A program made the translations under genes and the position numbers. From assembly GCF_025486315.1 (NCBI RefSeq), contig NZ_JAOOPY010000005.1, forward strand, positions 54,001 through 118,000: a DNA stretch of 64,000 nt. The letters run 5' to 3'. Below the pieces are notes generated by a model. The model was not told the origin of the DNA, did no database searches, and saw only the letters and a program-made list of their open reading frames with translations. Position 1 is the stretch's first letter; every line of letters begins with the position of its first letter. Positions 9,034-21,721 of this stretch are shown here, in pieces. The DNA comes from Variovorax sp. N23. GTDB lineage: Bacteria > Pseudomonadota > Gammaproteobacteria > Burkholderiales > Burkholderiaceae_C.

Positions 9034-9516
9034 TCAGAAGCGCGGCGGGGGCTCCACCGTCGGAGCGACGGCCAGGGGCGCACGGCGCTCGAGCCGGTCT
9101 TCGAGCTGGCCGACGTGCGCAGCCAGGGTGTTCTCCAACTGCTCGACCCGGGCCAGCAGCGCGGCGTGACGTTCCGCGTTGCGGCTCATGTGGGTGTTCT
9201 CCTGGGCTTCCAGGAAGTTGCGCAGCTCGGTGAAGCGCGAGGCCTCGGCCTTGTCGGCGAGGTCGCGCTGCACCTGCATTTCCTTGGTGTGGCGGCGCGT
9301 CTCCAGCAGGACCGACCCTTGCAGGTAGACCACGTAGGCGACGAAGAGGATGCCCAGCAGCACCGTCAGCGCCAGCATGATCATGCCCAGCGGGGCCGTC
9401 ATCTGCATGAAGCCCAGCGACATGAGCGTCGGCGTCGCGAGCGTGCCCCAGTTGAGCGCCGCCAACGCCGCGATGACCAGCACCACGAAAAACAGGATGC
9501 CTGTTCTTATTCCCAT
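9034..9516 (-). CDS. LapA-like two-helix membrane protein with coiled-coil tail
   Basis: The 160-residue protein starts with two membrane helices (LFFVVLVIAALAALNWG, and a second around residues 38-62). This arrangement is seen in the LapA/DUF1049 family. A long charged helical region follows (about residues 68-145) with heptad-like Leu, Glu and Arg spacing, likely a cytoplasmic coiled coil. It ends in a Pro-rich tail. LapA proteins act in lipopolysaccharide assembly control, but here only the architecture supports that. It sits alone between cytochrome c and acs. Confidence 0.7.
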   Translation of the reverse strand: MGIRTGILFFVVLVIAALAALNWGTLATPTLMSLGFMQMTAPLGMIMLALTVLLGILFVAYVVYLQGSVLLETRRHTKEMQVQRDLADKAEASRFTELRNFLEAQENTHMSRNAERHAALLARVEQLENTLAAHVGQLEDRLERRAPLAVAPTVEPPPRF

Positions 9517-9613
9517 GTGATTCTCCCGATGACCGTTGTGTCGAAGGAGAGTTTGTAGCGCATTCGCGCCGGTGCCCCTGTCGGACACCGACGCCGCGCA
9601 CCGACGGCCGCCT

Positions 9614-11617
<2,004 letters not shown>

Positions 11618-11766
11618 TGTTGTCTCCTGCCAGGGGTGGATTGCGGGCGTAATGTCGGCGTCGGCACTTACGGATGACTGACGAACATGGTAGCGACGGC
11701 GCAGGGGCTTCACCGAACGGACGCGGGCCGACCCTAGAATCCGGGCTCTTTCGCTCACGTCCCCCG

Positions 11767-12384
11767 ATGGCCTCCCCCGACCCTTTCGATCCCCAGAACC
11801 CGCCCGCCATCCGGCGCAGCTCGCCCATGCGGCCGCTGCCCCGGCTCATCTTCGCGAGCCGCTGGCTCCAGCTCCCGCTCTACCTGGGCCTGATCATCGC
11901 GCAGGGCGTGTACGTCATGCATTTTCTGGTGGAACTGCTGCACCTGGTGGAAGCCGCCTTCGGCAGCCAGACCGCGCTGCAGGCGCTGATCAGCAGCATC
12001 GGCTACAAGACCGATGCGCCGATCACCGCGCTCAATGAGACGGTGATCATGCTGGTGGTGCTGGCACTCATCGACGTGGTGATGATCTCCAACCTGCTGA
12101 TCATGGTGATCGTCGGCGGCTACGAGACCTTCGTGAGCCGCATGGACCTCGAGGGGCACCGCGACCAGCCCGAATGGCTCAGCCATGTGAACGCCTCGGT
12201 GCTGAAGGTCAAGCTGGCCACCGCCATCATCGGCATCAGCTCGATCCACCTGCTCAAGACCTTCATCAACGCCGACAACTACACCGACCGGGTGCTGATC
12301 GCGCAGACGGTGATCCACATCACCTTCCTGTTGTCGGCCATGGCCATCGCGTACACCGACAAGCTGATGTCGAAGGAACACTGA
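11767..12384 (+). CDS. YqhA/TIGR00645-family inner-membrane protein
   Basis: The 205-residue protein has about four membrane helices. It carries the family's [17 protein letters not shown] start, a [20 protein letters not shown] segment and a [11 protein letters not shown] segment. The family is widespread and uncharacterised (UPF0114). The first 20 residues are a cytoplasmic Pro-rich leader. It is transcribed divergently from acs, 149 bp away, and its stop is 8 bp from the convergent LysR gene. Confidence 0.85.
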   Translation: MASPDPFDPQNPPAIRRSSPMRPLPRLIFASRWLQLPLYLGLIIAQGVYVMHFLVELLHLVEAAFGSQTALQALISSIGYKTDAPITALNETVIMLVVLALIDVVMISNLLIMVIVGGYETFVSRMDLEGHRDQPEWLSHVNASVLKVKLATAIIGISSIHLLKTFINADNYTDRVLIAQTVIHITFLLSAMAIAYTDKLMSKEH

Positions 12385-12392
12385 CGAGGCGG

Positions 12393-13310
12393 CTACGGCA
12401 CCGCCTCGTCCGGCTCGGCCTGGAAGATCCGCGTGAAGTCGCAGCAGGACTGCGCGAGCATGACAATCGAGGCGGTCAGTGCGCTGCGGTGCTCGCCCTT
12501 GTGCATGGCCACGTAGGGCACCGGCGGCAGGGCCGGCGCCACATCCAGCACCGCCAGCATGCCGGCCGCGACCAATGGCTCGAGGCACTGCCGCGGCAGG
12601 TAGCTCACCCCCAGACCCGACACCGTGAGCCCGGTCAGCGCCACCAGGTTGCTCACCACGATGATGTTGGCGGGCTCGACCCCCCGTTCCTTCATCCACG
12701 CGTCGTACACGCGGCCGGTCCCCGACGAACGGCCCTGCACCAGCATCCGGTAGCGCGCCAGCTCGTGCAGCCGCACCGGCCCGCCCGAGGGCACCAGCCC
12801 GGGCTTGCACATCCACGCGCTTTCGACCTTCCCGATGGCCTTGCCCGGAATGCGTGCGTCGGCGAAGGCATCGGGCACGATGATCAGGTCCAGTTCGTCC
12901 GCGAGCAGCTTGTCGCGCAACGACAGGCTGTCGTCCACGTCGGGCTCGATCGTGACCTTCGGGTAGTGCTGCTGGATCAGCCCGACCAGCCGGGGCAGCC
13001 AGGTCATCGCGGTCAGCTCCGTCACACCGATGCGCACCCGGCGCTCGATGACCTCCGGCTTGCCGAACTGCTCGACCGCGGCATCGCGCTGCTGCAGCAG
13101 CTTCTTGGCGAGCACGAACATCTCCTCGCCTTTCTCGGTCAGCCGCGCGGTGCGCAGGCTGCGGTCGAAGAGCTCGGTGTCGAACAGCCGCTCCAGTTCG
13201 TGCACGCGTTTGGACACGGCCGACTGGGAGGTGTTGAGCTTGTGCGCCGCCGGCCCGAAGCCGCCCAATTGAGCGATCCAGAACAGGGCTTCGAGCTGCT
13301 TGAAGGTCAT
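12393..13310 (-). CDS. LysR-family transcriptional regulator
   Basis: The 305-residue regulator has an N-terminal winged helix (MTFKQLEALFWIAQLGGFGP, then TSQSAVSKRVHELERLFDTE) and a LysR effector-binding domain from about residue 88. It is divergent from the amino-acid-binding protein and aminotransferase genes, with a 136-bp shared region. That suggests it controls their expression. The ATG at 13310 gives the standard LysR N-terminus; the upstream extension is not family-like. Confidence 0.9.
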   Translation of the reverse strand: MTFKQLEALFWIAQLGGFGPAAHKLNTSQSAVSKRVHELERLFDTELFDRSLRTARLTEKGEEMFVLAKKLLQQRDAAVEQFGKPEVIERRVRIGVTELTAMTWLPRLVGLIQQHYPKVTIEPDVDDSLSLRDKLLADELDLIIVPDAFADARIPGKAIGKVESAWMCKPGLVPSGGPVRLHELARYRMLVQGRSSGTGRVYDAWMKERGVEPANIIVVSNLVALTGLTVSGLGVSYLPRQCLEPLVAAGMLAVLDVAPALPPVPYVAMHKGEHRSALTASIVMLAQSCCDFTRIFQAEPDEAVP

Positions 13311-13374
13311 CACGGTGCGTCTTGCGGTGCCAGTGGCGTTGAATAGAACGCTTTCGGTGATGTGATTCCAGCAC

Positions 13375-13390
13375 AAAAAATCGCTTTTTT
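13375..13390. promoter_or_regulatory. A6-TCGC-T6 inverted repeat between LysR and transporter gene
   Basis: AAAAAA, TCGC, TTTTTT forms a perfect AT-rich dyad in the 136-bp divergent region. It is unusual in this GC-rich sequence and could mark promoter DNA or a regulator site. No direct evidence of function. Confidence 0.3.
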
Positions 13391-13446
13391 AAATCTTTAG
13401 GCACTTTCAGAATTTGTCGTCTCCCCAGTCCAACGCTCACTGAAAG

Positions 13447-14349
13447 ATGCCCATGAACTTCCGTCTGCCTCTCGCCGTCGCCCTCGGCACCGCCGTTCTC
13501 ATGGCAAATGCCGTCGCCCAGGATTCCGACACGCTGCGCAAGATCAAGGAGAGCGGCACGATCCAGATCGGCAGCCGCGACAGCTCCATCCCCTTCTCCT
13601 ACAAACTGGGCAGCGCCAACGAGCCCATCGGCTTCTCCAACGACATCTGCCTGAAGATCGTCGACGCCGTGAAGACCAGGCTCGGCTTGCCCCAGCTGCG
13701 CGTGCAGTACACGACGCTGACCTCCACCAACCGCATCCCGCTGATGCAGAACGGCACGGTCGACCTGGACTGCGCCACGACCACGAATTCGGTCGCGCGG
13801 CAGCAGCAGGTGGATTTCGCGCCGAGCCATTTCGTCACCAACATCACCGTCGCGGTCAAGAAGAGCTCGGGCATCCACTCGCTCGCAGACCTGAGCGGCA
13901 AGCCGGTAGCGACGGTCACGGGCAGCACGTCGATCCAGCTGCTGCGCAGCTACCGCAAGGCCGAGAACATCGACGTGCAGGAGGTCTCGGGCAAGGACAC
14001 GGCCGATGCCTTCCTGCTGCTCGCCAGCGACCGCGCCGCCGCCTACGTGCTCGACGACGTGCAGCTCGCCGGCCTGATCGCCACCGCGCCGAACCCGTCC
14101 GACTACACGATCCTCAAGGACGTGGTACTGCGCCAGGAACCCTACGGCATCATGCTGCGCAAGAACGATCCGCAGTTCAAGGCGCTGGTCGACCAGACGG
14201 TGAGCGGCCTGATGAAGTCGGGCGACATGGCCAAGCTCTACGCCAAGTGGTTCACCAGCCCGATCCCGCCGAGCAACGTGAACCTGAACTTCCCGATGTC
14301 CGACGCCGTGCGCGACGCCTTCCAGAACCCGAACAACAAGGGCGTCTGA
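13447..14349 (+). CDS. amino-acid ABC transporter periplasmic substrate-binding protein (GltI-like)
   Basis: The 300-residue precursor has a signal peptide (MPMNFRLPLAVALGTAVLMANAVAQ) and a family 3 solute-binding domain. Typical segments are DTLRKIKESGTIQIGSRDSS, GFSNDICLKIVDAV, VDLDCATTTNSVARQQQVDF and VTGSTSIQLL. These resemble glutamate/aspartate receptors such as GltI. No permease or ATPase follows; a class V aminotransferase-like gene begins 17 bp downstream. The receptor may therefore serve permeases encoded elsewhere. Starts at 13447 and 13453 are both possible. Confidence 0.9.
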   Translation: MPMNFRLPLAVALGTAVLMANAVAQDSDTLRKIKESGTIQIGSRDSSIPFSYKLGSANEPIGFSNDICLKIVDAVKTRLGLPQLRVQYTTLTSTNRIPLMQNGTVDLDCATTTNSVARQQQVDFAPSHFVTNITVAVKKSSGIHSLADLSGKPVATVTGSTSIQLLRSYRKAENIDVQEVSGKDTADAFLLLASDRAAAYVLDDVQLAGLIATAPNPSDYTILKDVVLRQEPYGIMLRKNDPQFKALVDQTVSGLMKSGDMAKLYAKWFTSPIPPSNVNLNFPMSDAVRDAFQNPNNKGV

Positions 14350-14365
14350 CGCGTCCCGCCCCCGC

Positions 14366-15652
14366 ATGTCCACCCACCATCCCCAAGGCCTTCTTTTCGC
14401 CGATGCGTTGCAGCAGCAGATCCGGCAGCGCTTCCTGCACGTCGACCACGACCATCGCGGGCGCGAGCGCCTCTACTTCGACAACGCGGGCGGTTCGTTC
14501 CGCCTGAAAGCCGCGGTCGAGCGCATGGCGCAGATCGACGCCATCCCCGACAACGCGGAACGCATCCACGACATCGCCGAGGAACTCAAGGCGATCCAGG
14601 CGAAGGCCGTCGACGATGTCCGCGTGATCCTCAACGCCCGGGGCGGCAGCGTGTACGCGTCGCTGACCGCCTCTGGCGCGATGTTCGACATGGTGCGCGC
14701 CATCGCCGAGAACGTGCCCGGCACCAACATGGTCACGACCGCGCTGGAGCACCCCTCCGCCTTCGACGCGATGTCGATGTACGCCCAGCGGCTCGGCCGC
14801 GAGCTGCGGGTCGCCCGGAGCAACCCGGCGACCGGCGGCGTGGATGTCGACGAGATCGTTCGGCTGATCGATGCCGACACGGTGCTGCTTAACGTGATCT
14901 ACGCGTCGAACATCTCGGGCGCCAAGCTCGACATCGAGGAGATCGTGCGGCGTGCGCGCGCCGTGAAGCCGGACCTGTACATCGTGGTCGACGCAGTGCA
15001 GCACGCACCCCACGGCCTCATCGACCTGCAGAAGACGCCGGTCGACGGCATCAACATCGCACCGTACAAGTTCTTCGGCTGCCGCGGCTCGGGCATCGCC
15101 TGGGTTTCCGAGCGTGCGGCCGTGCTGCCGCACCACAAGCTCGGCGGCAAGCCGCCCGCCTTCTGGGACCTGGGCAGTTCGGCACCCTGGCAGTTCGCCG
15201 TGCTCACCGAGATCGTCGACTACGTCTGCTGGATCGGCGGGCACTTCTCGGCCGCGAGCGGTCGCCGCGCGCTGTTCGCCGCCGGCATCGCGCACATCGA
15301 ACTGCACGAGCGCGCGCTGCTGGCGCGGCTGCTCGACGGCAGCGAGGCCGTGCCGGGCCTGCGCCAGATGGACGGCGTGCAGGTGTTCCTCGACCACGAC
15401 GACCTGACGAAGCGCGACCTGATCATCGGCATCGGCTTCGACGCGCTCGACTACACGCAGGCGGTGCATGCCTACGCGCAGCGCGGCGTCACCGTCTACG
15501 AGCGGGTGGTGAGCAGCATCTACTCGAAGCGCATGCTCGAATCCTTCGGCCTCGACGGCGCGGTGCGCATTTCACCGCTGCACTGCCACTCGGTGGCCGA
15601 CGTCGACCGCTTCCTGCGGATCACGCAGGAACTGGCCACCGGCCCACGGTAG
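14366..15652 (+). CDS. class V aminotransferase / cysteine-desulfurase-like PLP enzyme
   Basis: This 428-residue fold-type I PLP enzyme shows LYFDNAGGSFRLKAAVERM near the N-terminus and TTALEHPSAFDAM. VVDAVQHAPHGLIDLQ contains the PLP-contacting Asp and His. APYKFFGCRGSG carries the Schiff-base Lys. It lacks the Cys-containing sulphur-transfer loop expected for IscS-type enzymes, so an aminotransferase or lyase acting on an amino acid is more likely. It follows the amino-acid-binding protein by 17 bp and probably metabolises the same substrate. The exact reaction is unknown. Confidence 0.82.
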   Translation: MSTHHPQGLLFADALQQQIRQRFLHVDHDHRGRERLYFDNAGGSFRLKAAVERMAQIDAIPDNAERIHDIAEELKAIQAKAVDDVRVILNARGGSVYASLTASGAMFDMVRAIAENVPGTNMVTTALEHPSAFDAMSMYAQRLGRELRVARSNPATGGVDVDEIVRLIDADTVLLNVIYASNISGAKLDIEEIVRRARAVKPDLYIVVDAVQHAPHGLIDLQKTPVDGINIAPYKFFGCRGSGIAWVSERAAVLPHHKLGGKPPAFWDLGSSAPWQFAVLTEIVDYVCWIGGHFSAASGRRALFAAGIAHIELHERALLARLLDGSEAVPGLRQMDGVQVFLDHDDLTKRDLIIGIGFDALDYTQAVHAYAQRGVTVYERVVSSIYSKRMLESFGLDGAVRISPLHCHSVADVDRFLRITQELATGPR

Positions 15653-15674
15653 CGCCGCCCTCGGTCACGCGCAT

Positions 15675-17072
<1,398 letters not shown>

Positions 17073-17197
17073 GAGAAGAAAGCTCCGCTGTCAAAATGGA
17101 GGGGGCGCCTGCCGCGAGGAAGCGCCGAAAAGTCCGACAGCATAGCCCGAACGAGAACGACTCGCATTTGATCGAGCGTCCCACCCACGAGAACGTC

Positions 17198-18751
17198 ATG
17201 ACCACCACCATCCAGCAGGCCGACCTGATCGAATCGATCGCCGCCGCCCTTCAGTACATCAGCTACTACCACCCGGCCGACTACATCGCGCACCTGGCCA
17301 AGGCCTACGAGCGCGAGCAGAGCCCGGCGGCCAAGGACGCCATTGCGCAGATCCTGACCAACAGCAAGATGAGCGCGACCGGCCACCGCCCGATCTGCCA
17401 GGACACCGGCATCGTGAACGTGTTCCTCAAGGTCGGCATGGACGTGCGCTGGGGCGGCTTCACCGGCAGCCTGGACGACGCCATCAACGAAGGCGTGCGC
17501 CGCGGCTACAACCACCCCGACAACACGCTGCGCGCCTCGGTCGTGGCCGACCCGCAGTTCGACCGCAAGAACACCAAGGACAACACGCCCGCGGTGATCT
17601 TCACCGAGATCGTGCCCGGCGATAAGCTGGAAGTGACGGTCGCGGCCAAGGGCGGCGGCAGCGAGAACAAGAGCAAGCTGGCCATGCTCAACCCCGGCGA
17701 CAGCATCGTCGACTGGGTGCTCAAGACGGTGCCGACCATGGGCGCGGGCTGGTGCCCGCCCGGCATGCTGGGCATCGGCATCGGCGGCACGGCCGAGAAG
17801 GCCGCGCTGATGGCCAAGGAGAGCCTGATGGACGACCTCGACATGCACGAGCTGCAGGCCAAGAAAGCCTCCGGCGCCGAGCTGACGAAGGTCGAGGCGC
17901 TGCGTATCGAGCTGTACGAGAAGGTCAATGCGCTGGGCATCGGCGCCCAGGGCCTGGGCGGCCTGGCCACCGTGCTCGACGTGAAGATCCAGATGTACCC
18001 GACGCACGCCGCGAGCAAGCCGGTCGCGATGATCCCCAACTGCGCGGCCACGCGCCATGCGCACTTCACGATGGACGGCAGCGGTGCCGTCTACCTCACG
18101 CCGCCCTCGCTCGACCTGTGGCCGGACGTCGACTGGAAGCCCGACTACAACAAGAGCCGGAAGGTGGACCTCGACACGCTCACGCCCGCCGAAGTGGCGA
18201 GTTGGAAGCCGGGCGACACGCTGCTGCTCAACGGCAAGATGCTGACCGGCCGCGACGCCGCGCACAAGCGCATCGCCGACATGCTGGCCAAGGGCGAGAA
18301 GCTGCCGGTGGACTTCACCAACCGCGTCATCTACTACGTCGGCCCGGTCGACCCGGTCGGCGACGAGGCCGTGGGCCCGGCCGGCCCGACCACCGCGACC
18401 CGCATGGACGGTTTCACCGAGATGATGCTGGCGCAGACCGGCCTGATCGCCATGATCGGCAAGGCCGAGCGCGGCCCGGTCGCCATCGAGGCGATCAAGA
18501 AGCACCAGAGCGCCTACCTCATGGCGGTGGGCGGTGCCGCCTACCTGGTGAGCAAGGCGATCAAGACCGCCAAGGTGGTCGGCTTCGCGGACCTGGGCAT
18601 GGAAGCCATCTACGAATTCGACGTGGTCGACATGCCGGTGACGGTGGCGGTCGACGCCGGCGGCACCAGCGCGCACATCACCGGCCCGGCCGAGTGGCAG
18701 AAGCGCATCGCCAGCGGCGAGTTCAAGACCATCGCGGTCGCTGCGGTCTGA
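17198..18751 (+). CDS. fumA: class I fumarate hydratase (Fe-S dependent)
   Basis: The 517-residue enzyme is the single-chain class I fumarase, with fused alpha and beta parts and an oxygen-sensitive [4Fe-4S] cluster. Probable cluster Cys residues are in GHRPICQDTG, GAGWCPPGM and IPNCAATRH. The C-terminal beta part includes ATRMDGFTEMML and GPVAIEAIKKHQSAYLMAVG. The ATG at 17198 begins MTTTIQQADL; the longer upstream frame runs into the fumC leader. murI starts one base after its stop. Confidence 0.95.
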   Translation: MTTTIQQADLIESIAAALQYISYYHPADYIAHLAKAYEREQSPAAKDAIAQILTNSKMSATGHRPICQDTGIVNVFLKVGMDVRWGGFTGSLDDAINEGVRRGYNHPDNTLRASVVADPQFDRKNTKDNTPAVIFTEIVPGDKLEVTVAAKGGGSENKSKLAMLNPGDSIVDWVLKTVPTMGAGWCPPGMLGIGIGGTAEKAALMAKESLMDDLDMHELQAKKASGAELTKVEALRIELYEKVNALGIGAQGLGGLATVLDVKIQMYPTHAASKPVAMIPNCAATRHAHFTMDGSGAVYLTPPSLDLWPDVDWKPDYNKSRKVDLDTLTPAEVASWKPGDTLLLNGKMLTGRDAAHKRIADMLAKGEKLPVDFTNRVIYYVGPVDPVGDEAVGPAGPTTATRMDGFTEMMLAQTGLIAMIGKAERGPVAIEAIKKHQSAYLMAVGGAAYLVSKAIKTAKVVGFADLGMEAIYEFDVVDMPVTVAVDAGGTSAHITGPAEWQKRIASGEFKTIAVAAV

Positions 18752-18752
18752 C

Positions 18753-19601
18753 TTGAATCTGCAGGCGATCAATCCGGCCCTCGGCGCCTCGAACGGCGAT
18801 CGTCCGATCGGCGTGTTCGACAGCGGCATGGGCGGGCTCAGCGTGCTGGCCGCGCTGCGCGCCGAACTGCCGCACGAAGACTTCGTGTACTTTGCGGACA
18901 CGGCCTATGCGCCGTACGGCGAACGTGGCGATGCCTATGTGATCGAGCGTTCGCTCGCGGTGGCGGAGCACCTGGTGCGCGAGCACCGCGTCAAGGCGCT
19001 GGTGGTGGCCTGCAACACGGCGACCACCGCGGCGATCCACCTGCTGCGCGCGGCGCACCCGGCGCTGCCCATCGTGGGCCTGGAGCCCGGGCTGAAGCCG
19101 GCGGTCGCGGCGAGCCGTACCGGGCACATCGCGGTGATGGCCACACGCGGCACGCTGGCGAGCGCCAAGTACGCCGCCTTGCGCACCGCCGTTGCCGGCA
19201 CGGCCGATGTGCGCCCGGTTCCATGCGATGGCCTCGTGAAGGCCATCGAAGGCTTCGACACCGCAGGCATTGCCGCGCTGTGCCAGCGCTACATGCAAGA
19301 AGCCGGCCCCTTCGGCGAAGGCGCTGCCGACGTCGACACGGTGGTGCTCGGCTGCACCCACTATCCGCTGGTGATCGACGTGTTGCGCAAGCATGCACCG
19401 GCCACGCTGCGCTTCATCGACACGGGCCTGCCGGTCGCGCAGCACACGCGGCGCCTGCTGGCGGCGGCGGGCCAGCTGGCGGGCGATGACGTCGGCAACG
19501 GCACGCTGCGCCTGGAAAGCAGCGGCCAGGTGGCCGCACTCGAGGCCGCAGCGGCCCGATGGCTCGGGCCTTCCACGGCCAGCACGGCGACCGTGTCCTG
19601 A
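18753..19601 (+). CDS. murI: glutamate racemase
   Basis: The 282-residue enzyme makes D-glutamate for peptidoglycan. Motifs are GVFDSGMGGLSVLAAL, VACNTATTAAIHLL with the first catalytic Cys, and VVLGCTHYPLVIDVLRK with the second. The only start compatible with a full N-terminus is TTG at 18753, one base after the fumA stop (TGA-C-TTG). Translation is therefore probably coupled to fumA and may be modest. Confidence 0.94.
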   Translation: MNLQAINPALGASNGDRPIGVFDSGMGGLSVLAALRAELPHEDFVYFADTAYAPYGERGDAYVIERSLAVAEHLVREHRVKALVVACNTATTAAIHLLRAAHPALPIVGLEPGLKPAVAASRTGHIAVMATRGTLASAKYAALRTAVAGTADVRPVPCDGLVKAIEGFDTAGIAALCQRYMQEAGPFGEGAADVDTVVLGCTHYPLVIDVLRKHAPATLRFIDTGLPVAQHTRRLLAAAGQLAGDDVGNGTLRLESSGQVAALEAAAARWLGPSTASTATVS

Positions 19602-19616
19602 GCCGATTCCGCCGAC

Positions 19617-20387
19617 ATGCGTTTTCTCCGTCACGCCGCCCTCCTCCTGGGCCTCTCGGCCGCCGGCCTGAGCCACGCGGCCTGCGAGAGCGGCCTGGCC
19701 GAGCGCCTGCATGCCAAGCTGCACCCCCAGCGGGCGCTCGACGAGCGGCTGGCGGCCTGCAAGCCGTGGCCGGGCGCCCCTGGCCGCATCGTCGTCGTGC
19801 TGCCCATGCCGCGTCCATCCAGCGACCCGAACGCGGCGAAGGTCTACGATCTCGAGGTGCTGATGGTGCAGCGCCCCGACAACGGCAACACCGAGCGCGA
19901 CACGGTCGTCGGCCGCCTGTTCCAGGCCGAGGCGCTGGACGAGGAAGCCGTCGCCATCCAGGAAATCCTGGTCGATACCGGGCGCTACATGCTGGCGCCC
20001 GACGCGCGCGCCTTCGGCCTGCGCGTGCGCTACCGCGGCACGACCCGCGGCGACACCTTCGCGAGCGAGACGCTGCGCCTGTACATCGTGCAGGGCGGCA
20101 AGCTGCGCGAGGTGATGCAGGAGGTCGAACTCGACAACGAGAGCGGCGAATGGAACCCCGACTGCACCGGCCGCTTCCGGCAGCTGCGCTCGATGCTCTC
20201 CACCCGACCGAACCGCAAAAGCGCCTTCGCCGACCTGGTGCTCGCACGCACGGTCGTCCAGAGCCGCGGGCAGATGCAGGAAGACGGCAGCTGCGCCGAG
20301 CAGGTCCAGCCGGCGCACTACGGCACGGTGGTGCTGCGCTACGACGGCGAACGCTACCGCGTGCCGAAAATGCTGCGCACGCCTTGA
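19617..20387 (+). CDS. secreted hypothetical protein (256 aa)
   Basis: The protein has a clear signal peptide (MRFLRHAALLLGLSAAGLSHA, cleavage before ACESG). The mature domain of about 235 residues contains four Cys (ACESGL, AACKPW, PDCTGR, GSCAEQ) that could form two disulphides. It appears to be a periplasmic beta-rich domain with segments such as RIVVVLPMPRPSS and LEVLMVQRPDNGNTERD. No family was recognised. It follows murI by 15 bp on the same strand. It is convergent with the transporter gene. Confidence 0.75.
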   Translation: MRFLRHAALLLGLSAAGLSHAACESGLAERLHAKLHPQRALDERLAACKPWPGAPGRIVVVLPMPRPSSDPNAAKVYDLEVLMVQRPDNGNTERDTVVGRLFQAEALDEEAVAIQEILVDTGRYMLAPDARAFGLRVRYRGTTRGDTFASETLRLYIVQGGKLREVMQEVELDNESGEWNPDCTGRFRQLRSMLSTRPNRKSAFADLVLARTVVQSRGQMQEDGSCAEQVQPAHYGTVVLRYDGERYRVPKMLRTP

Positions 20388-20403
20388 CGGCCGCCCGGCA
20401 GAT

Positions 20404-21714
20404 TCAGCGCGATGCGCCCGATCCCGCCAACGCGGCTTCGCGGCCACGCTGCATGCGGATCGGCAACAGCAGCAGCAGACCGCCGACGAAGAAAACCGCG
20501 GTCGCGAGGATGGCGATGCGCTGGTTGCCGCCGGAGGCCCAGGTGATGGCACCGTAGCTCAGCGGGCCGACGATGCTCGCCAGGCGTGTCGCGAAGGACC
20601 ACAGCCCGAAGAACTCGGCGCTGCGCGCCGGTGGCGCGAGGTAACCCGTCATCGCGCGTCCGGCCGACTGGCTGGATCCCATCGACAGGCCCGCGATCGC
20701 CGCCGCCCACCAGAAGCCGCCCTTGGTCGTGACCGAGGCGGCGATCACGCAGACGGCGATCCATGCGACCAGGGTGATGGCCAGCGCCAACCGGTGGCCG
20801 ATGCGGTCCTGCAGGTAGCCGAAGGCGAAGGCGCCCACTGCGGCTGCGAGGTTGAGCACGAAGATCAGCACCATCGTCTCCTGCGGCTGGAAGCCGATCA
20901 CCTGCTCGGCGTAGATCGCCGCCAGCGTGATCGCGACCGCGACCCCGGCCTGGTAGCAGACGGTGCACGCCAGCACCCCCATGAAGTCGCGGTAGCCGCG
21001 CGCCTCGCGGAAGGTCCGGCACAGCTGCGCCCAGGCGCTCTCAGACGCGCGTTCAGGGGCGCGGTCGGGCTGCGGCTGGGCACGCTCGGGCAGGAGCGCG
21101 AAGGTGACGCAGGCCGCCAGCCCGTAGACCGCCGCAGTGATCAGCATCGTGACCGGCACGAAGTGCGACGCCGGCAGGCCACGCGCCTGCGACCACAGCA
21201 CGTAACCCAGGCACACGCCCAGCGTCAGCATGCCGCCGACGTAGCCGAAGCCCCAGCCCCAGCCGCTCATCTTGCCCATGCCCTCGGGCGTGGCCAGCTC
21301 GGGCAGGAAGGCGCCGGTCAGCGACTCGCCATAGGAATAGAAGGTGTTCGAGACGATGACCATCGTCATGGCCAGCACCACGGCGTTCGCGCCGGTGAAC
21401 CGCGGCGTCAGCGCCAGGGCGGCGGTCGCCACCACGCACCCCGCTGTCGCCGTCATGAGCACGCGCTTCTTGGCGCCATGGCGGTCGGCCCAGGCGCCGA
21501 TGGCGGGCATGCTGACCATCACGAGCGCGTAGGAGATGCCGAGCGCGAACGTCCAGGCGAAGGTGGCCCAGGGCGCACCGCCGGCCACGCCGCCGACGAA
21601 ATAGGCCGCGAAGACGGCCGTGATGACGACGGTGGTGTAGCCCGAGTTGGCGAAGTCGTACATCGCCCACCCGAACACCTCGCGCTTGCGCACGCCCGGA
21701 CGCAGCGCGGACAT
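20404..21714 (-). CDS. UMF1/Atg22-type major facilitator superfamily transporter
   Basis: The 436-residue protein has 11-12 membrane helices. It starts with the family signature EVFGWAMYDFANSGYTTVVITAVFAAYF, quoted here in part as WAMYDFANSGYTT. An MFS loop (GAWADRHGAKKRVL) and a central charged loop with a run of Pro/Gln/Arg separate the two halves. UMF1-family members resemble vacuolar effluxers of the Atg22 type; the bacterial substrate is unknown. The ATG at 21714 gives a normal N-terminus. It ends 8 bp before the DUF6806-like gene begins upstream, so the two are likely co-transcribed. Confidence 0.85.
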   Translation of the reverse strand: MSALRPGVRKREVFGWAMYDFANSGYTTVVITAVFAAYFVGGVAGGAPWATFAWTFALGISYALVMVSMPAIGAWADRHGAKKRVLMTATAGCVVATAALALTPRFTGANAVVLAMTMVIVSNTFYSYGESLTGAFLPELATPEGMGKMSGWGWGFGYVGGMLTLGVCLGYVLWSQARGLPASHFVPVTMLITAAVYGLAACVTFALLPERAQPQPDRAPERASESAWAQLCRTFREARGYRDFMGVLACTVCYQAGVAVAITLAAIYAEQVIGFQPQETMVLIFVLNLAAAVGAFAFGYLQDRIGHRLALAITLVAWIAVCVIAASVTTKGGFWWAAAIAGLSMGSSQSAGRAMTGYLAPPARSAEFFGLWSFATRLASIVGPLSYGAITWASGGNQRIAILATAVFFVGGLLLLLPIRMQRGREAALAGSGASR

Positions 21715-21721
21715 CGCCCGC

